This document shows positions 35,601-50,000 of a DNA stretch of 64,000 bases, one piece after another. The translations under genes were made by a program, and so were the position numbers. Numbering within the stretch: position 1 is the first letter of the stretch; each line of letters begins with the position of its first letter. Source of the stretch: Icerya purchasi (lineage: Eukaryota; Arthropoda; Insecta; Hemiptera; Monophlebidae); the NCBI GenBank assembly GCA_039619475.1, contig CM077115.1, positions 40,796,944-40,860,943 of the forward strand. Direction: 5' to 3'. The notes below the pieces were generated by a model. It saw nothing but the letters and a program-made list of their open reading frames with translations. It was not told the origin of the DNA and searched no databases.

Positions 35601-38287
35601 ACCGATTTATCGTCATATCGCAGCATCACTTACGAAAGCAAAAATTTTTTAAAATAAACTAAATAAAAAAATCGATAAGACTACAACATTACTATTTTAC
35701 TATAACCTATGTTGATGTAAAATATAAATAAATTGTTTAAATCAAGAAAAAAACAAACGGTCTGAAATACTCACTCCGGTAAATATGGTAAATCTTCGTT
35801 TGTATAAAATGTTACAGCTTTGCCAGTCATCCCAGCTCTTCCTGTTCTTCCTTTAATTGTACAGAACAAATAGACAATTTATATTAAAAAAATAGAATAA
35901 TAAGCCTATTACATATTCCATACAGTTTTAAAATATAATGTTTATTAGTAAAAAAATTAATATTACTATATTAAATCGAGGGTTCCCAAAGGAACGTGCA
36001 AAAAAATATTTTCGGAAATGCAAGAAAAATTATTTTAACTAAATTTAATCTTTGGTCCCGCATCACCTTTGTTAAAATAATAACACAATCTATACAATAC
36101 AAAAATTTGATATATATATATACATTTTTCAAAATTTATAAAAATCGGCACAACATAATTAACTAAATACTAAGGTGACTTTAGTCAAATTTAATAGAAC
36201 AATTTGGTTTATCAAATTATACTAAAAAAAAAACAAGAAAACAATGATTTATTAAATATTTTAATTTTTTTATTTTTGGAGTTATAGCTTCTTACCTCGA
36301 AAAACTAACAATTAGTCTTCATCGCGTAACAAATAATTTTCTTTCTTAGAAGGAGCGGAGGTTCATTATTATTATTATTATTAGTTTTTTTGTTGGAGAG
36401 ATATAAAAAGGGATTAGAAACTCCGTACTAATTAAATGTTTCGAATTATTTCGAAATTAAAGTTAACAAAATTAAATTCAGTAAAGTTATACAAATGATA
36501 CGGTTAATAATATTGCTAAAATGTTAATCTACTGCACGAATTGGATATCTAGATTTGCAAGTACAGTTTTAATATTTTATTTATATATATATATATATGC
36601 CTATACCAAAATAAGAAAAAAATAAATAAAAATTCATAAAATTAAGAAAGGCAGCGATGCGCAAAAAAAATAATTCTAGACGTGGCAATTACGAAAAATA
36701 GGAAGAAATGAAAACATTATTAAAAGCATCTGGGAGGATAAGTTTTCAGTTATCTTGAAAAAACACAGGATGAAAGTTGTAAATTAAATATCTCGAAAGA
36801 AACTAATCTAGTCTACAGAAAAAGGTATTCTCTATCGAAATATGGCTCATTTCAGAGCCAGTAGAAAAAAAAATAAAAATAAATAAATGCTCTAAAAATA
36901 AGATATCAAAGGGTATACATTAAATTAGAAACACCAACATAAAAACGGAATTCCAGATAATTCAAAAGACTCCTTTTATAGCTTAAATGATGGTAAAAAC
37001 TATACAAACATTTGGAATATGTAATATAATTTGATGTAAAAAACTTAATCGCTAACAAGCAAAAATAAATTAAAAATAACGGGTTTGGTTTCACTAAAAA
37101 TAACAAATTTCACGTCCGTTTTGATTTAGTTTAATAAACCGTTAACTTTTTATTGTTCTTGCATTTTTCTACGGGAAAATATTGCAGCAAATTTTCTTCT
37201 AAATGGTTTTACGTACAAAATTCATTTTAGAAATTATTGTTTGTACATTATTATTAATTCTTATATTGTACATTATTTAAAATACACTAGTAAGTTATGA
37301 AAAAAATAGTATACTTTTTAAAAATAAACTGAGACCGACTATTTTATTTAAAAAATTGGGATAAACGAGATTTTACTAAATATATCGATAAATACATTAA
37401 CATTATAAAATTCAAACGAATTTTATTTAACGAATTAATTATTACTAAAAGATTATTCGATGAAAATAATAATATCGCAGGGAATAATATATGAATCTCA
37501 TCTGTACCTATCCTGTGTATATATGATATTGCGCTGGGAGGAAAATCATAGTTTATAACTAAATTCACTCCTTTAAAATCCATTCCACGTCCTAGTAATT
37601 CCGTACAAATTAGAATCCATATTTTCCCTTCTCTGAACGCTTTTACAGCGTTGTCCCTCTACAAAAAAATAAAAATTACGAAGGATTAATTCCTTAACTG
37701 ATACACAGTTTTTTACTGTAGTACTGTTCTCATTGGCGGTGTGAAAACAAATGAATGCTGTTTGCTGAATGTATATTTAGACATTCGAATTAGCTACTTC
37801 ATCAATGAAAAAATATACACTTCCGTTAATTTCTGTATAAAATCGATTAACGTACCAAAAAAAAACAACAACAAAACAACAAAAAAACAAAAAAAAACAT
37901 ACACATGTATATATATATATATATATACATATAGGTGTATATATATGTAAAAAATATAATTCAGATCGAAAGAAACATCGATGATGTCAATTACAGTAAT
38001 ATAATAACAATAGTTTCCTTAACCATTACAGAATAAATTTATTTCTTAATAAAATTAAAATCGACGCTATTAAAAAATTCGTATTCTCTTTAAGATTAAC
38101 TAATAAATTATCCTGATGGAGTTCAATAGGGCGAAACTAAATTTTAAAACATTAATTAAAGAGGAAATTCATTTAAATTTAACGCGAATTATGTTAAACT
38201 AGAAGTTAATTACAGCTTCACCCTTGTAATTATTTTTTTTTTAATGCGTAATCTACGTATCTGCTATATATATATATATATATATAC

Positions 38288-38341
<54 letters not shown>

Positions 38342-41004
38342 ATATATATATATTTATATATTAAATAGAACATTCACATACAAACTATACATCAAAAACT
38401 TGTGTTAGTAATAATTAAGGAAATTCTGTTTATATACTTACCCAGCTAATAACTGAAATATCACCAATAAACATGTCATCATATTTGGCTACCACACTGC
38501 ATGGTGTTTATAGCACCAGATGTTTACGTTTTACTCGACGGCAATAATAACATATTTTCCGATTTTGTTTATGTTTTCGGCAATAGCCGGCTGTTAAATT
38601 TTATACGATTTGACAGGAATATCGTTGCCTCTTTCTTTTTTCAACTTTAAATTACACAAAAGTAACAAATCCAGAAAGGGGAATGGAGATGAGATTTTTT
38701 AAAGATGGTCTACTGGCCAATAAGTATATTATTTTCCATTTTTAGCCGACGCTGTTAAATTTTAAACGATTTTACAGAGATATCGCTGATTCTTTCTTTC
38801 TTTCTTTCTTAAACTTTAAATTGTTATAACTTCAGTTCTATTTGTGATATCAATAAGCTTAGAACGAATCCTCGGTAATATACGGCTATATAGGCTATGT
38901 GAATTTCATTACTATTGTTTTAATAGTTTTTCAGTTATATCGGAACAGACAGACAGACAAAAATTTAAAAAAATACATTTTTTGTTTATATGCGATAAAA
39001 ATAGCCCGATGCAGTGATTATAATGAAAATATTCGCAAATCGCAAACACTACAGTTTTATGTATTAGTATAGATGATAGCAGCGTTTTAGGCAAATAGTA
39101 TAGAACTACATCTTCAATGTTTCTATGACTATACTGATATGTATCGTACATGCAGCGCAATCTATTTAAATTCAAAATTATTATTATTATTATATTTTCT
39201 AAACAAAGGATTCTGACACTATCTTGTGGTTGATCTGGAGTAGAACTAATGTCATTCATCTAGCGGTATGTTATCGGATTGTTTATATGCATATATAGAT
39301 AATATTTTACAGGTACATTACTGTACACCGATTTACTATTATATGCTTTTTCTCTAGCAGAAATTAACTCGTGCGCTCAATGCTGAGTACATTTACTAAA
39401 AGTTGAATTGTGCGATCTGAGAATGGAATTTATACGGATATAAGCGTATTTCCCGCTACTCTATTTATGTACTGGTCGAACGACTAGACGGATATATCCG
39501 AATCTTGAGTAGGTTAGTGCATGTACTCGCACATAAGATATAGTAGTTCGATATTTTACCAGCGAGCCGCAGTAGTAAAAAATTTTGAAGTTTCTCACAA
39601 AACTGGTTATCCGCTTAATTTTAGGAAAATTTTGCAATTAATGATCGAATACAATCTGGTCGTACGCTACAGCCGTATTTTATCGTTTGTCTGTGGTCAC
39701 TTGTGCCGTCTTGTTTTATACGTTACATTTTCTAGTTAACGATGTATACTAAATTTGACGTCGATTTTTTTAACCGCTTTTGTTTATTTTAGTATTTACA
39801 TTGTTTTGTTGTTTTTTTTTATTTTTGAACGAAACCATTAATTTCTACGGGAAATAATTTTTTATTTTATTTTACCGCGCACCGTTAATAATTATTTCGG
39901 TGAGATAGGGGGTCATTGTTCTTTCATTCCGTAATTCTCTACGAGCACTGTTGTCACCGAATTTCTACACAATTTACCGCAAAGTCGGGAAAGAAAATTT
40001 CAATAATTTACATCAATTTTCAACAGTTCATAACATTGGTTCAAAGAGTAGAAATAAATAAAACAACGTCCCGGTTTTTATCAAATTTTTACATTACGAA
40101 TATTTGATTTTGCATGACTAAAAACACGTAGATATAAAATTTGATGAGTATTAGCTCAATTTTTTTTCATAATATAAATTTACGAGTAGAAACCGAAAAA
40201 AGAAAAAACTTTCAAATCACAAATTAACAATTTCAACTAATTTTTAATAAGTCAAATTTAATATAAAAAAAACTCGATTTTCCCGGGTTTTCTAAAGTGT
40301 TCTGCGATAAACGAGCTTCGCGTATGGTATATAAGACGACCGTTTACGATTGAGAACACTTAAGAGTATAAACGAATAAGAGCACTGAAATTTAAAGCTA
40401 ATCGACTTACATTAGAATTTCTTATGCACATACCTGTAATTGTGTTCTATCCGCGTGAATAACGTCTACATTAATTCCATCATAGAGAAGTTCACGAAAT
40501 AAGTCTCGAGCTCGTTCTTTTGACTGCAAAAATATTAACACGGGAGGAGTGATGCCCTGAAATGTATCCACAACATGTGTTAACCTTATAAATTCAGACA
40601 TTGTATTCTTGGAGAACAATGGTTACATTAGATATCGCAGCGGTAAAGCAGAAATATCGAATTCCGTAATTTTTGATAAACAATTTTAGCGTAAATAAAT
40701 ATCTTCTCTTTCAAATAATATTTACCTTTTGAACTAAATTTCTAACGGCAAGCAATTTTCCTTCTTCCGTACCAACGTAAACCAATTCTTGTTCGACTGT
40801 ATCTACAGTAGTATTCCTAAACAGTAATGTAAAAATGTTTATTATGAACATAATTTTTACCTATGTACATAGCACTTTCTTCCAACTAATTACGTTTCAT
40901 GTAGTATGGATACTAAATTTACCGGTGAGGCTATTGAAACAGTTATTACTTTACTCTTACAAAGCTCCCGTTATATTATAATTTATATATAAACTCCAAA
41001 ACGC

Positions 41005-41068
<64 letters not shown>

Positions 41069-44000
41069 TGCATATATACACGTTACATTACCTGTGACCA
41101 ATTGTTACTAGAATTAAACCTTTTAAATTTTGTCGACTCCATTTTGCTACTTCGACAGTGTGTGTCGCGCTGAACATAGCTCTTTTAACAGTTTCCGAAT
41201 CGCAAGCTTGATATATCGTAGCCAACTGCTCTCGGAAACCTCGCAGACCGGTTTCAAATAATTTATCTGATTCATCGATAATTAACCACTGAACCCTATG
41301 CAATTTCAAATTTCACGTCAGTTATTCGATTAAAATAAAAATTACAATATTTACGATTTTTATTTGTAATTATCATTCTTTTCCAATTTGAACTTTGATG
41401 TAAAAATTCAACAATGTGCCAATATTTTTCTTCATCTATCTTCACATAAACTAACTTATTTTGTAACTTCCCCTTTTCCTCAAAGACAACTTTATCTGGT
41501 TTATGACAAAACCTTTAGTAAAATAATGCACTTTCAAATTTTCACCGAATATTTTACACAAAGTATATTACAAGTAAGTAAACCAATAGTTGTTGCCCTA
41601 AAATTTTCACGGTTTTCCGGATTTTTATAATTTTTTTCCCTAACTTTAAAGAAACAAATCTGCGCAGAGAATATTATTGTATAAATTATTAAGTGCTTTA
41701 TATAACTTTTATTATACCACGATTTATTCCTTCGATTAAAAATTAAACGCGATATTATATTTCCTAAAAAAGAAAAAAATATAATAGAAAAGTAAAACAA
41801 TCGTTATCAATATACACTTCATTTTATTAATTTAAAAAAAAAAAAAAAAAAATGAGACTGCCATAAAATACTTAAAACTAGTTTCTTTATTCGCTTGTCT
41901 AATCCACTATCAAGTATTTTTTTCTTTTTAATCGGGAGTTCTTTGAGTTTTTCTTCATACACTTCTCCATTTTTAAATAAGTCATCTTATTCTCCGTTTT
42001 GTTTATCGAAAACTTCTTGGCATAAATTAAAAACATTTCTTGCTGCGAGAAAAAGTTTTTTTAAGTAATGTATACTTTTGTACTTCACAGTGATGCTTAA
42101 TTGTATCATATACTGGAACCTTTATGTAATCAGTGAATGTTCATGAAGATTATTAAGGAGTTATATACAGTTGTAGCGGTCAAAATTACATTTTCTCGAT
42201 TTTTTTTTTTTTTTTTTTTTTTTTCGACAGCATAATAATAAATAATTGTTTAAAAACTGTTAACAACATCGATTAGTTCATGTTTTGGAGTACTCGTTTA
42301 ATTTTTTTCGTAGAAAAATATTTGAAAATAGCGGAATTACAGCTGAATTTCAGGAGCACCTTTTTTTGGGTATCGCTTGCGGTGGACATGATAACTCGAG
42401 AACGGTTCATTTAAAATCCAAATTTCAAAAAAAAAAACTTTGGTATATTTTATTGTCTAGTTGCTGAACGAAGGATCTGTCAAAATTTTTATTTAAAAAA
42501 AAAAAAAATGGTGACAGTTTAACAAAAAGTTTATTTTTTTAAAGTATTAAATTTGTGAAGTGAAACTTCTCTTTCGGGAGAACACCACGAGTTTTGAGAT
42601 AGAGAGTAAACTCGTCGAACTAACAAAATCTGTTAAACTATTAATTCTTTTCTAGTGCCGGTTCACTTTAAGATGGAGTGAGAATGACATATAAAAGAGA
42701 AAACGGCGAGAATAGTCACCGGGTTTCTGTTTCTACTTTTTCTTTTAGTTTAATTTAAATCAATAACGCTAATCCATTCGAGTTAATGCCATTACACCTG
42801 TATAATTACTCGATTGGTTCTTCATATTTGTATTTCCTGCCAACTAATTGGCAACTCTTTACGTCAGTAGAATCAGGCAAAAAGGTTGTTATTTTCACTT
42901 AAATATTTTGAAAGAGCAATACTACTGTGAAAAGCAAAGTTAAATGCTCCTTTAGGCAGCAAAGTGGTGTCAGAAAAAAGAAGGGCCGGGTCAGGTACAT
43001 GAGACAGCCTCGCCCGCATAAACAGGTGTCATTATAAAACAAAGTGAACGACTTAAAATCTGCCAATAATAAACCGCCGCCCCGCGAACACATCCATTGT
43101 GCGGTCTCGAAAAAGAAAGACATAGAAGAGGCGAGACAATAACTTCGGCAAAGATCTTTATAGAAACTTAGCTGAAAAACCCTCCAAAAGAATCGCAGTA
43201 AAAAACGAAAAAAGTGCAATTGTTAACGAGTGGAAATGAGAAAATGCTTTAAGCTAGGTATTAGATAATTTGTACATAATTGTTAATGAACATGATATAT
43301 AAAACCAACATATAAAAACATGTGCGTCAGTCGAAAAAACTGGCAGCGTTAGAAGTGAAACTTTTTATGGAATTTCAAGAACTGTTAAAGAGGAAACAAA
43401 AAAAGTATACTTAAAACTAATAAAAATGATTTGTAATATAAATCAATAATAATCTCGAATTAAACACTACACAAGTTTCACTTGCATATACTAGTTATAT
43501 ACGTACATGTAACAATAAATATGTACATGCAAGTGAAACTTGTATAGTGTTTAATTCGAGGTTACCTGCAGATCATTATTGATTTAACAAATCATTTTTG
43601 TTAGTTTTAAGTATACTTTTTTTCACTTCAATGTACTTTTTTTTGTTTCTTCTTTGATAGTTCTTGCATTCCGTAAAAAGTTTCACTTCTATCGCTGTCA
43701 GTTTTTTCGACTAACGTACATGTTTTTGTTTTTTCGTTCTAAAAAAGAATTTTTAAAAAAAAATTAAAAATCCTTTGGTTGGCGATATTATCGTTATAAA
43801 TAAGTAGTCGAAATTTGGTATTGATCGGATTGATAGTTTTTTAGTAATTGTGTGCACCGCAAAGGGTCTACTTTCAAAAAAAAAACACGATTCTAAGATA
43901 ATCGAGTTTAAAGTTTCAAGTTCGTTTATTTCATATAAATGCTGAACATACTTGCACGAAGGAATATTGCGCTGCTCGTAATTGTTGCACATAACTGCTA

Positions 44001-47000
44001 CCTTAAAGCTCACGTGTATCGGTTGATGCAAATGTAATATCATCATCACGCTCTTTTCACTTCACTAATTCCGAAATTATCGTAAAAACCTAAATAAAAT
44101 TTAAAATGCGGTAACGCAAAATTATCTACCAGCATTGTGACCCCATCGATAAGCTTTTTTTTTTTTTTTTTTTTTTTTTTGAGACGCACTAAAACTACTT
44201 TCGTCGGTCTCTGCGGTTTTCGGGTTGGAATGTTGTTTTTTTTCGTTTTGGTCAGTCCGCGAAATCCTGTAGATGCTCTTCTTTCACACGTTGTTTTGTT
44301 ACGTGAATCGGACATATTTATAATACAAAAAAATTGATGTTTCTACGAGCGAATTTAAAGAAACTGTCGATTTGATGTTACAACTGCTAGAAGTATACAC
44401 GATGTTGAACATTCCAGAATGTCTATACACAGCTGCTCTAGAGTTTCAAGGTCATAAATTTCGAAGGATACAACAGAGAGCGGCTGATGTTAACGTACGA
44501 TTTATTTTATTATACCAAGTCACAGCTGCATCATTCAGCGTGGCTACACGCGCTATAAATAGCTATAAGTTTGGATTTAATGCTCCGATCATTATGAAAT
44601 TTATTGACAATATTCTTAAAATAACGCATATAAAGAATACGCAAAAGAAAAAAAAAAAAAACGATTTTCCCGACCATTACAATCCCCTTAATTGAAGTGT
44701 AGTTATTGAAAATCCTCTTTTACAAAACGTATTTCTATATGATAATTTATAAAAAAGAACATAACCTCTCATACTGTGTAGTTGGATTACTGCTAAGTAA
44801 AAATCATCTAAATGACGTCCGCTCCCAAAAGAAAAACAACATAATTCGTATGTTACGTCACTTTGAAGAAAAGAACCCGACCAGTTATAAATAAAATTTT
44901 TATTCTTTATCACCGCACACATTTAAAATCTTATCGATTCTAAGAAGTATAAAAATTCGCTAATCAGACAGAGAACTATACACAACTTGATTTACTTCAT
45001 CTTTTCATACTTTTAATTTAATTTAAATTTAAGGTCTGTCCTAACTTGAAACAAAATTTTCTAATATTTCTCGGTTTTGTATAGAAAATAACTACGCTGA
45101 AATACAGTCAGTAACATAAGAACATTATAATACCCGACTGAAGATGAGTTTTTTGGCTATAGCCAAAACTGAAAATTCTGAAGATATTAAAGATATAATA
45201 CCCAAAATAATTTTATAGAGTTAGTTTACAGCTCGTTAAAAATATTTATTTTTGAAATTTGCGGTACTATACAATTTTTTAAAAGTAATTTTAATTAATA
45301 ATTAAAATAAAATAAGTTTTTATTGTAATCTGAGTTTAGTAAAATTTTACCTCGAACAAATTAATCTTTGTCCGACAATACTGATAATATATAAGTCGGA
45401 AAAGTTCATAGATAATTTTTAAATTACTTTTTACAAGAAACGTAAAAATTCGATTTTATTATTTCGAACTTCTTTCTCTCAATTCAAATCAGTGCTTTAG
45501 CAGAAGGGATAATTTTTAGACGAACATTCGATCAAATAAAGTATGATATTAGCCTAGTGCACAAGGCTGTAATTCGTTACAAAATTCATTAGAAAATTTT
45601 TGTACGCATAAATAGATACAAAAACAAATATAAATATATATGTATATATTAAGATCCATATTTATTTTTATGCCAACTTGTTTCAAATTTTATATTTAGA
45701 AACTTCACGAAAACAGTGAACGATTTTCAAAATTATTTACTTAAAACTCTACACATACTTACTGTTTAAGACAAAGTACTGGCGATTCTTGATTTAAAAT
45801 GTATACTAATTTATTCGGTGTCGTAATTAAAATATCTGAAACAAAATTTTTAGTGAATTACCAGTTAAAAGGATACGTGTATATTTTTTCTTTCTTGAAA
45901 GTAACATAAAATTAATCTAACCGCAAAATAAACTTACCAAATTTACTGGATAAATTTGGTCCCAATTTTTTAACTGATTCATTATACTTCGTGATGATAT
46001 GAACTTTAAGGCCAATTCCAGAACATAATTTTTCGCATTCTCTGCAATAAAATCCAAATTACATATAAAACCATCCTAAGAGTATTCGAAATTGGCCAGT
46101 TACAATGAAAAAATATTTGTATTAATTACCGTGAGAGTATAATAATATTCACTCATTAATTGAAAAATTTGTTTTTTTTTTAAATGAAGTTAAAATATAA
46201 TTGCACTGTACACGTGTTATCGTCTGTATCAACGCAAGCAGGTATATATTTCAGTACAACCAGAAATTATGAGATGAAGAAAGCATCAGTAAGCGGTAGA
46301 TAGTGCAACCTTTAAATAAATGTTAGCTATGAGAAAGTTAAAGATAAATGAGCAGTCGCGGTCTAAGAGTGGTAATTTTGAATCGGAACGGACCAAAATA
46401 CTTTTGAAAAAGTTCCTTCGAGAAAGATTAAACAAACTCGGTAGCGGCACACTGCTGACGCAAGTAGGACAGCCGTAAACTTATATATTACTTAAAATCT
46501 GGAAGTGACAGTTCCACAGTGCACCAGCGGGCAGCGGTTAGCATGTGTTTTTCTTTCACGTTAATGGTGGCTGATGTTCTGTTATGCGGAAAGAGGTATC
46601 TATTAAATAGTCTTATCAGACGCTGTTATTGCTTAACTATACGACTATGACAATGCGATTAAAAAGACAAGGAGTAACCGATCCATTTTTCTCAAAATTA
46701 AATAAATACTCATTTTACCAAGTATCCCGGAACAAAAGATAGAATAATATGCCACATAATCTGAGACCGATTGGCATCGTTTAAAATATGATCGAGTTCA
46801 CACCTTCAAATCCTACCTGTCGGAACTTGCTACTTCCAAAGAATCTGGATATTCACTGTGGAAAGCCGCCAAACGAATACGCAGACCTCCTCCTGTAAAG
46901 TCTTCTCTCAAAAGGGAAGACGGAACCTAAACTAGAAACGAACGTGAAAGAGCTGAACTATTTGCTCTGCACTACACCGAAACGTTCCAAACGAACAATA

Positions 47001-50000
47001 TGCACTCTGACATTGACCCTATTCCATTACCTCCAAATGAGGGTCATATCAAGCCTACATCTCCACTGGAAGTCGCCAGACTCATAGACAATCTAGCAAT
47101 CTAGCACTGCACAAATCTCCAGGTCTTGATGAAATTCCGACGATCATATATCGTGATCTACCTAGAAGAGGCATAGTATTCAACGCAGCACTACGTATGA
47201 GACATGTGCCGTTATCGTGGAAAGCAGTCAAAATGATTGTCATATTGAAACCAGGAAAACCCTCAGAAGACCCGTCCTCGTATCGTCCTATTTCGTTGCT
47301 TCCTATCATAGCGAAACTTTTTGAAAGAGTGGTACTTAGTAGAATACAAATTATCATCATATGGAAAAAGATGCTAACAGATATACAGTTTGGTTTTCGT
47401 CATAAACACTCAACGATCGAGCAGATCCATAGAGTTGTCCACTCTATCTCGCAGGCTCTCGAAAATAAAGAGTACGCCCCAACAGCGTTCTTAGACGTCA
47501 GTAATGCCTTTGATAAAGTCTGGCACAAAGGCCTTCTTCATAAAATCTCTCCCCACTTTCCTGCTCCTCTAAGACTGCTGATATCATCCTACCTATCCCG
47601 ACGTTCCTTCCAAGTATTCATCGGAACCGTACATTCCGGTACTCACCCAATAGCTGCAGGCGTTCCTCAGGGCAGCGTCCTTGGCCCTACTCTTTTCTTA
47701 TTATATACCATGGATATTCCTCAAGCCTGCAATGTCACGACAGCGCTCTTTGCAGATGACACAGCCGTAACAGCGTGCAACATAAATTATGACACTGCAG
47801 TCAGTAATCTCCAAAATGCGGTCAATCAAATATTCACTTGGGCCTCGCGGTGGAAAATAAAACTGAACCAATCGAAGTCAGTTAGGGTTGACTTCGCGCT
47901 GCGCCCTCACCACTACACTAATACGATCATCGAAAGTTCTCCGGTCCCTACTGCCAGTCATGCACGCTATCTAGGTCTACACTTGGACTGCAAGCTCAAT
48001 TGGCAGGATCATGTTAGCGCCAAAAGAGACCTCCCAAACATGCAGTTCGACCGGTTCCACTGGCTTATTGAACGGCGATCAAATCTCAGCCTGGTCAACA
48101 AGAAGCTGCTCTACACTACGATATTCAAGCCCATGTGGACTTACGGATGCGAGCTCTGGGGAACCACTCGCGATTCAAACAGACTTATTATTGAGCGGTT
48201 CCAAAACAAATTTATGCGAACAATAACGAAGGCCCTGTTTTATTTCACAAATGACCAGCTCCGTAGGGATCTCGAGTTGGACTCCATCAGTGAGACGATC
48301 AGGAAAAAGTCAACCCGTTACGTACAGAGACTTCATAATAATACCAACACGGAGGTCGTACAGCTCCTGGATGACCAAAATAACACACGCCGATTGCGAA
48401 GACGAACTTCGTTTAATGTGACTAGTCGTAACTCCGTTTATGTAACCTACTTTAAATAGTGCTAGCCACTTCCTTTAAATCGCCCGTGTACTCCTCTTTG
48501 TTCTAATTTGGTAAATGCTGTACTAATTTAGCAGATCCGAATAAAAATTAATGAAAAAAAAAAAAAAAATTAGGAAAAATATATATTTTTTTTTTTATTT
48601 TTATTTAGGTTGCAAGGTAAAATATACATGACCTATAGAAATAAAGAAACGAAGTATACTAAAGAAAAATATGACAAGAAATAACACTGATATTCGAAGT
48701 ACCGCCCCGAAACTCACTGAAGGAGACTAACGAAAACATAAAGCACATATATAATCCAGTCAATTAAACAATTATAAAAACCACTACGAATGGTATTTCA
48801 GTAAAAATATACATATTTCAATATGTATAAAGAGCACGTATAAAACACTAGAAAATGTACCGACTTATAATTACAGCAGACCATATTGAGAAAATCGATC
48901 ATCCGAAAGCAATAGATGAAATATGATTTTGGGTACATGCAAGTGAGTGATCGAACCGATTCGTTGTTAATAATAACTTGATGACTATTAATACAATGTA
49001 AAAGCATAGTCCGCAGTGCGTGTATAAAATAAAATACCACACTAATTATGTGCATAAAAAGAAAAATTAAAGGACACTTAGAAACAGAAAAACTAAACCA
49101 GATATAAATTGTAAATAAACTTTTGTTGGCTAATTTCATCTTAAAATTGAGAAGTAGAACAGTTAAAGAAAAGAAAATTTGGTAATATTCATGTACGAAT
49201 TTTGTAGAAGACATCAGAGAAGTACACCAGTGCACCACACTAGACGGTAATGTGAAAAATATGTAACTACTGTTCAAAAAATGGACTGAAATGTTCGTAA
49301 ACAATACCTAATGATTAAGAAAAAGCGAAAAAAAAATACCATCATAAAAACCAAAAAATTGTTTAAAAAGAGTAAAAATATTTAGTACATGTGAAAAACT
49401 AAAAATAAGATCTAGTAAAAAAGATAAGAATTCTTTAATTGTTCATAAAGAATCAAAAAAACTATTGCCACTCGACGAAATATGATATTTCATCAAATAG
49501 TTAAAAAAGTCACAATATTTCGGTAATTTAAGCAAACGTAATTTGTTAATATTTACCGATAAATTTGACGAGCCAATTCCCTGGTAGGACTCACTATAAG
49601 AGCTCTAAATCCACCAGTTTTGCGTCGGGCTAACTTATGAATTATAGGAACCAAAAATGCTACAGTTTTACCGGAACCGGTAGGAGCACAAGCTAATATC
49701 TGGCGATCCTAACAGGAAAAATAATTAAATATAAAAAACCATAACAAACGTTCTAAAAAAAAAAAAAAAAAAAAAAAAAGTCTTTTTCAATAAGACAATT
49801 AAGAAGCTTTTAATGTTCATCTGATCTACAAACAAATTACTTACTTCCAACATAACTGGAATAGCTTGCATTTGAATTGGCGTTGGTGAACTATAGCATT
49901 CTTTAATATTCTTTAGTAAAGTATTAGAAAGTTTATACCTCTTCGTTAAATCTTCGAATGTGCATATAGGAGCAGGTACACCTTTTCCGGAAACATTTAT

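Noticed and set aside
38455..38485. Minus-strand ATGATGA resembling a C box in DDX52 intron 9
   Set aside because: No CTGA box or closing stem at a suitable distance.
43753..44695. Three open frames of 89-107 codons in DDX52 intron 6
   Set aside because: One runs through a poly(T) tract and the others lack any motif or splice context.
48798..49304. 168-codon minus-strand open frame in DDX52 intron 4
   Set aside because: Hydrophobic F/I/Y/C-rich composition without motif, inside an intron; expected by chance in A+T-rich DNA.
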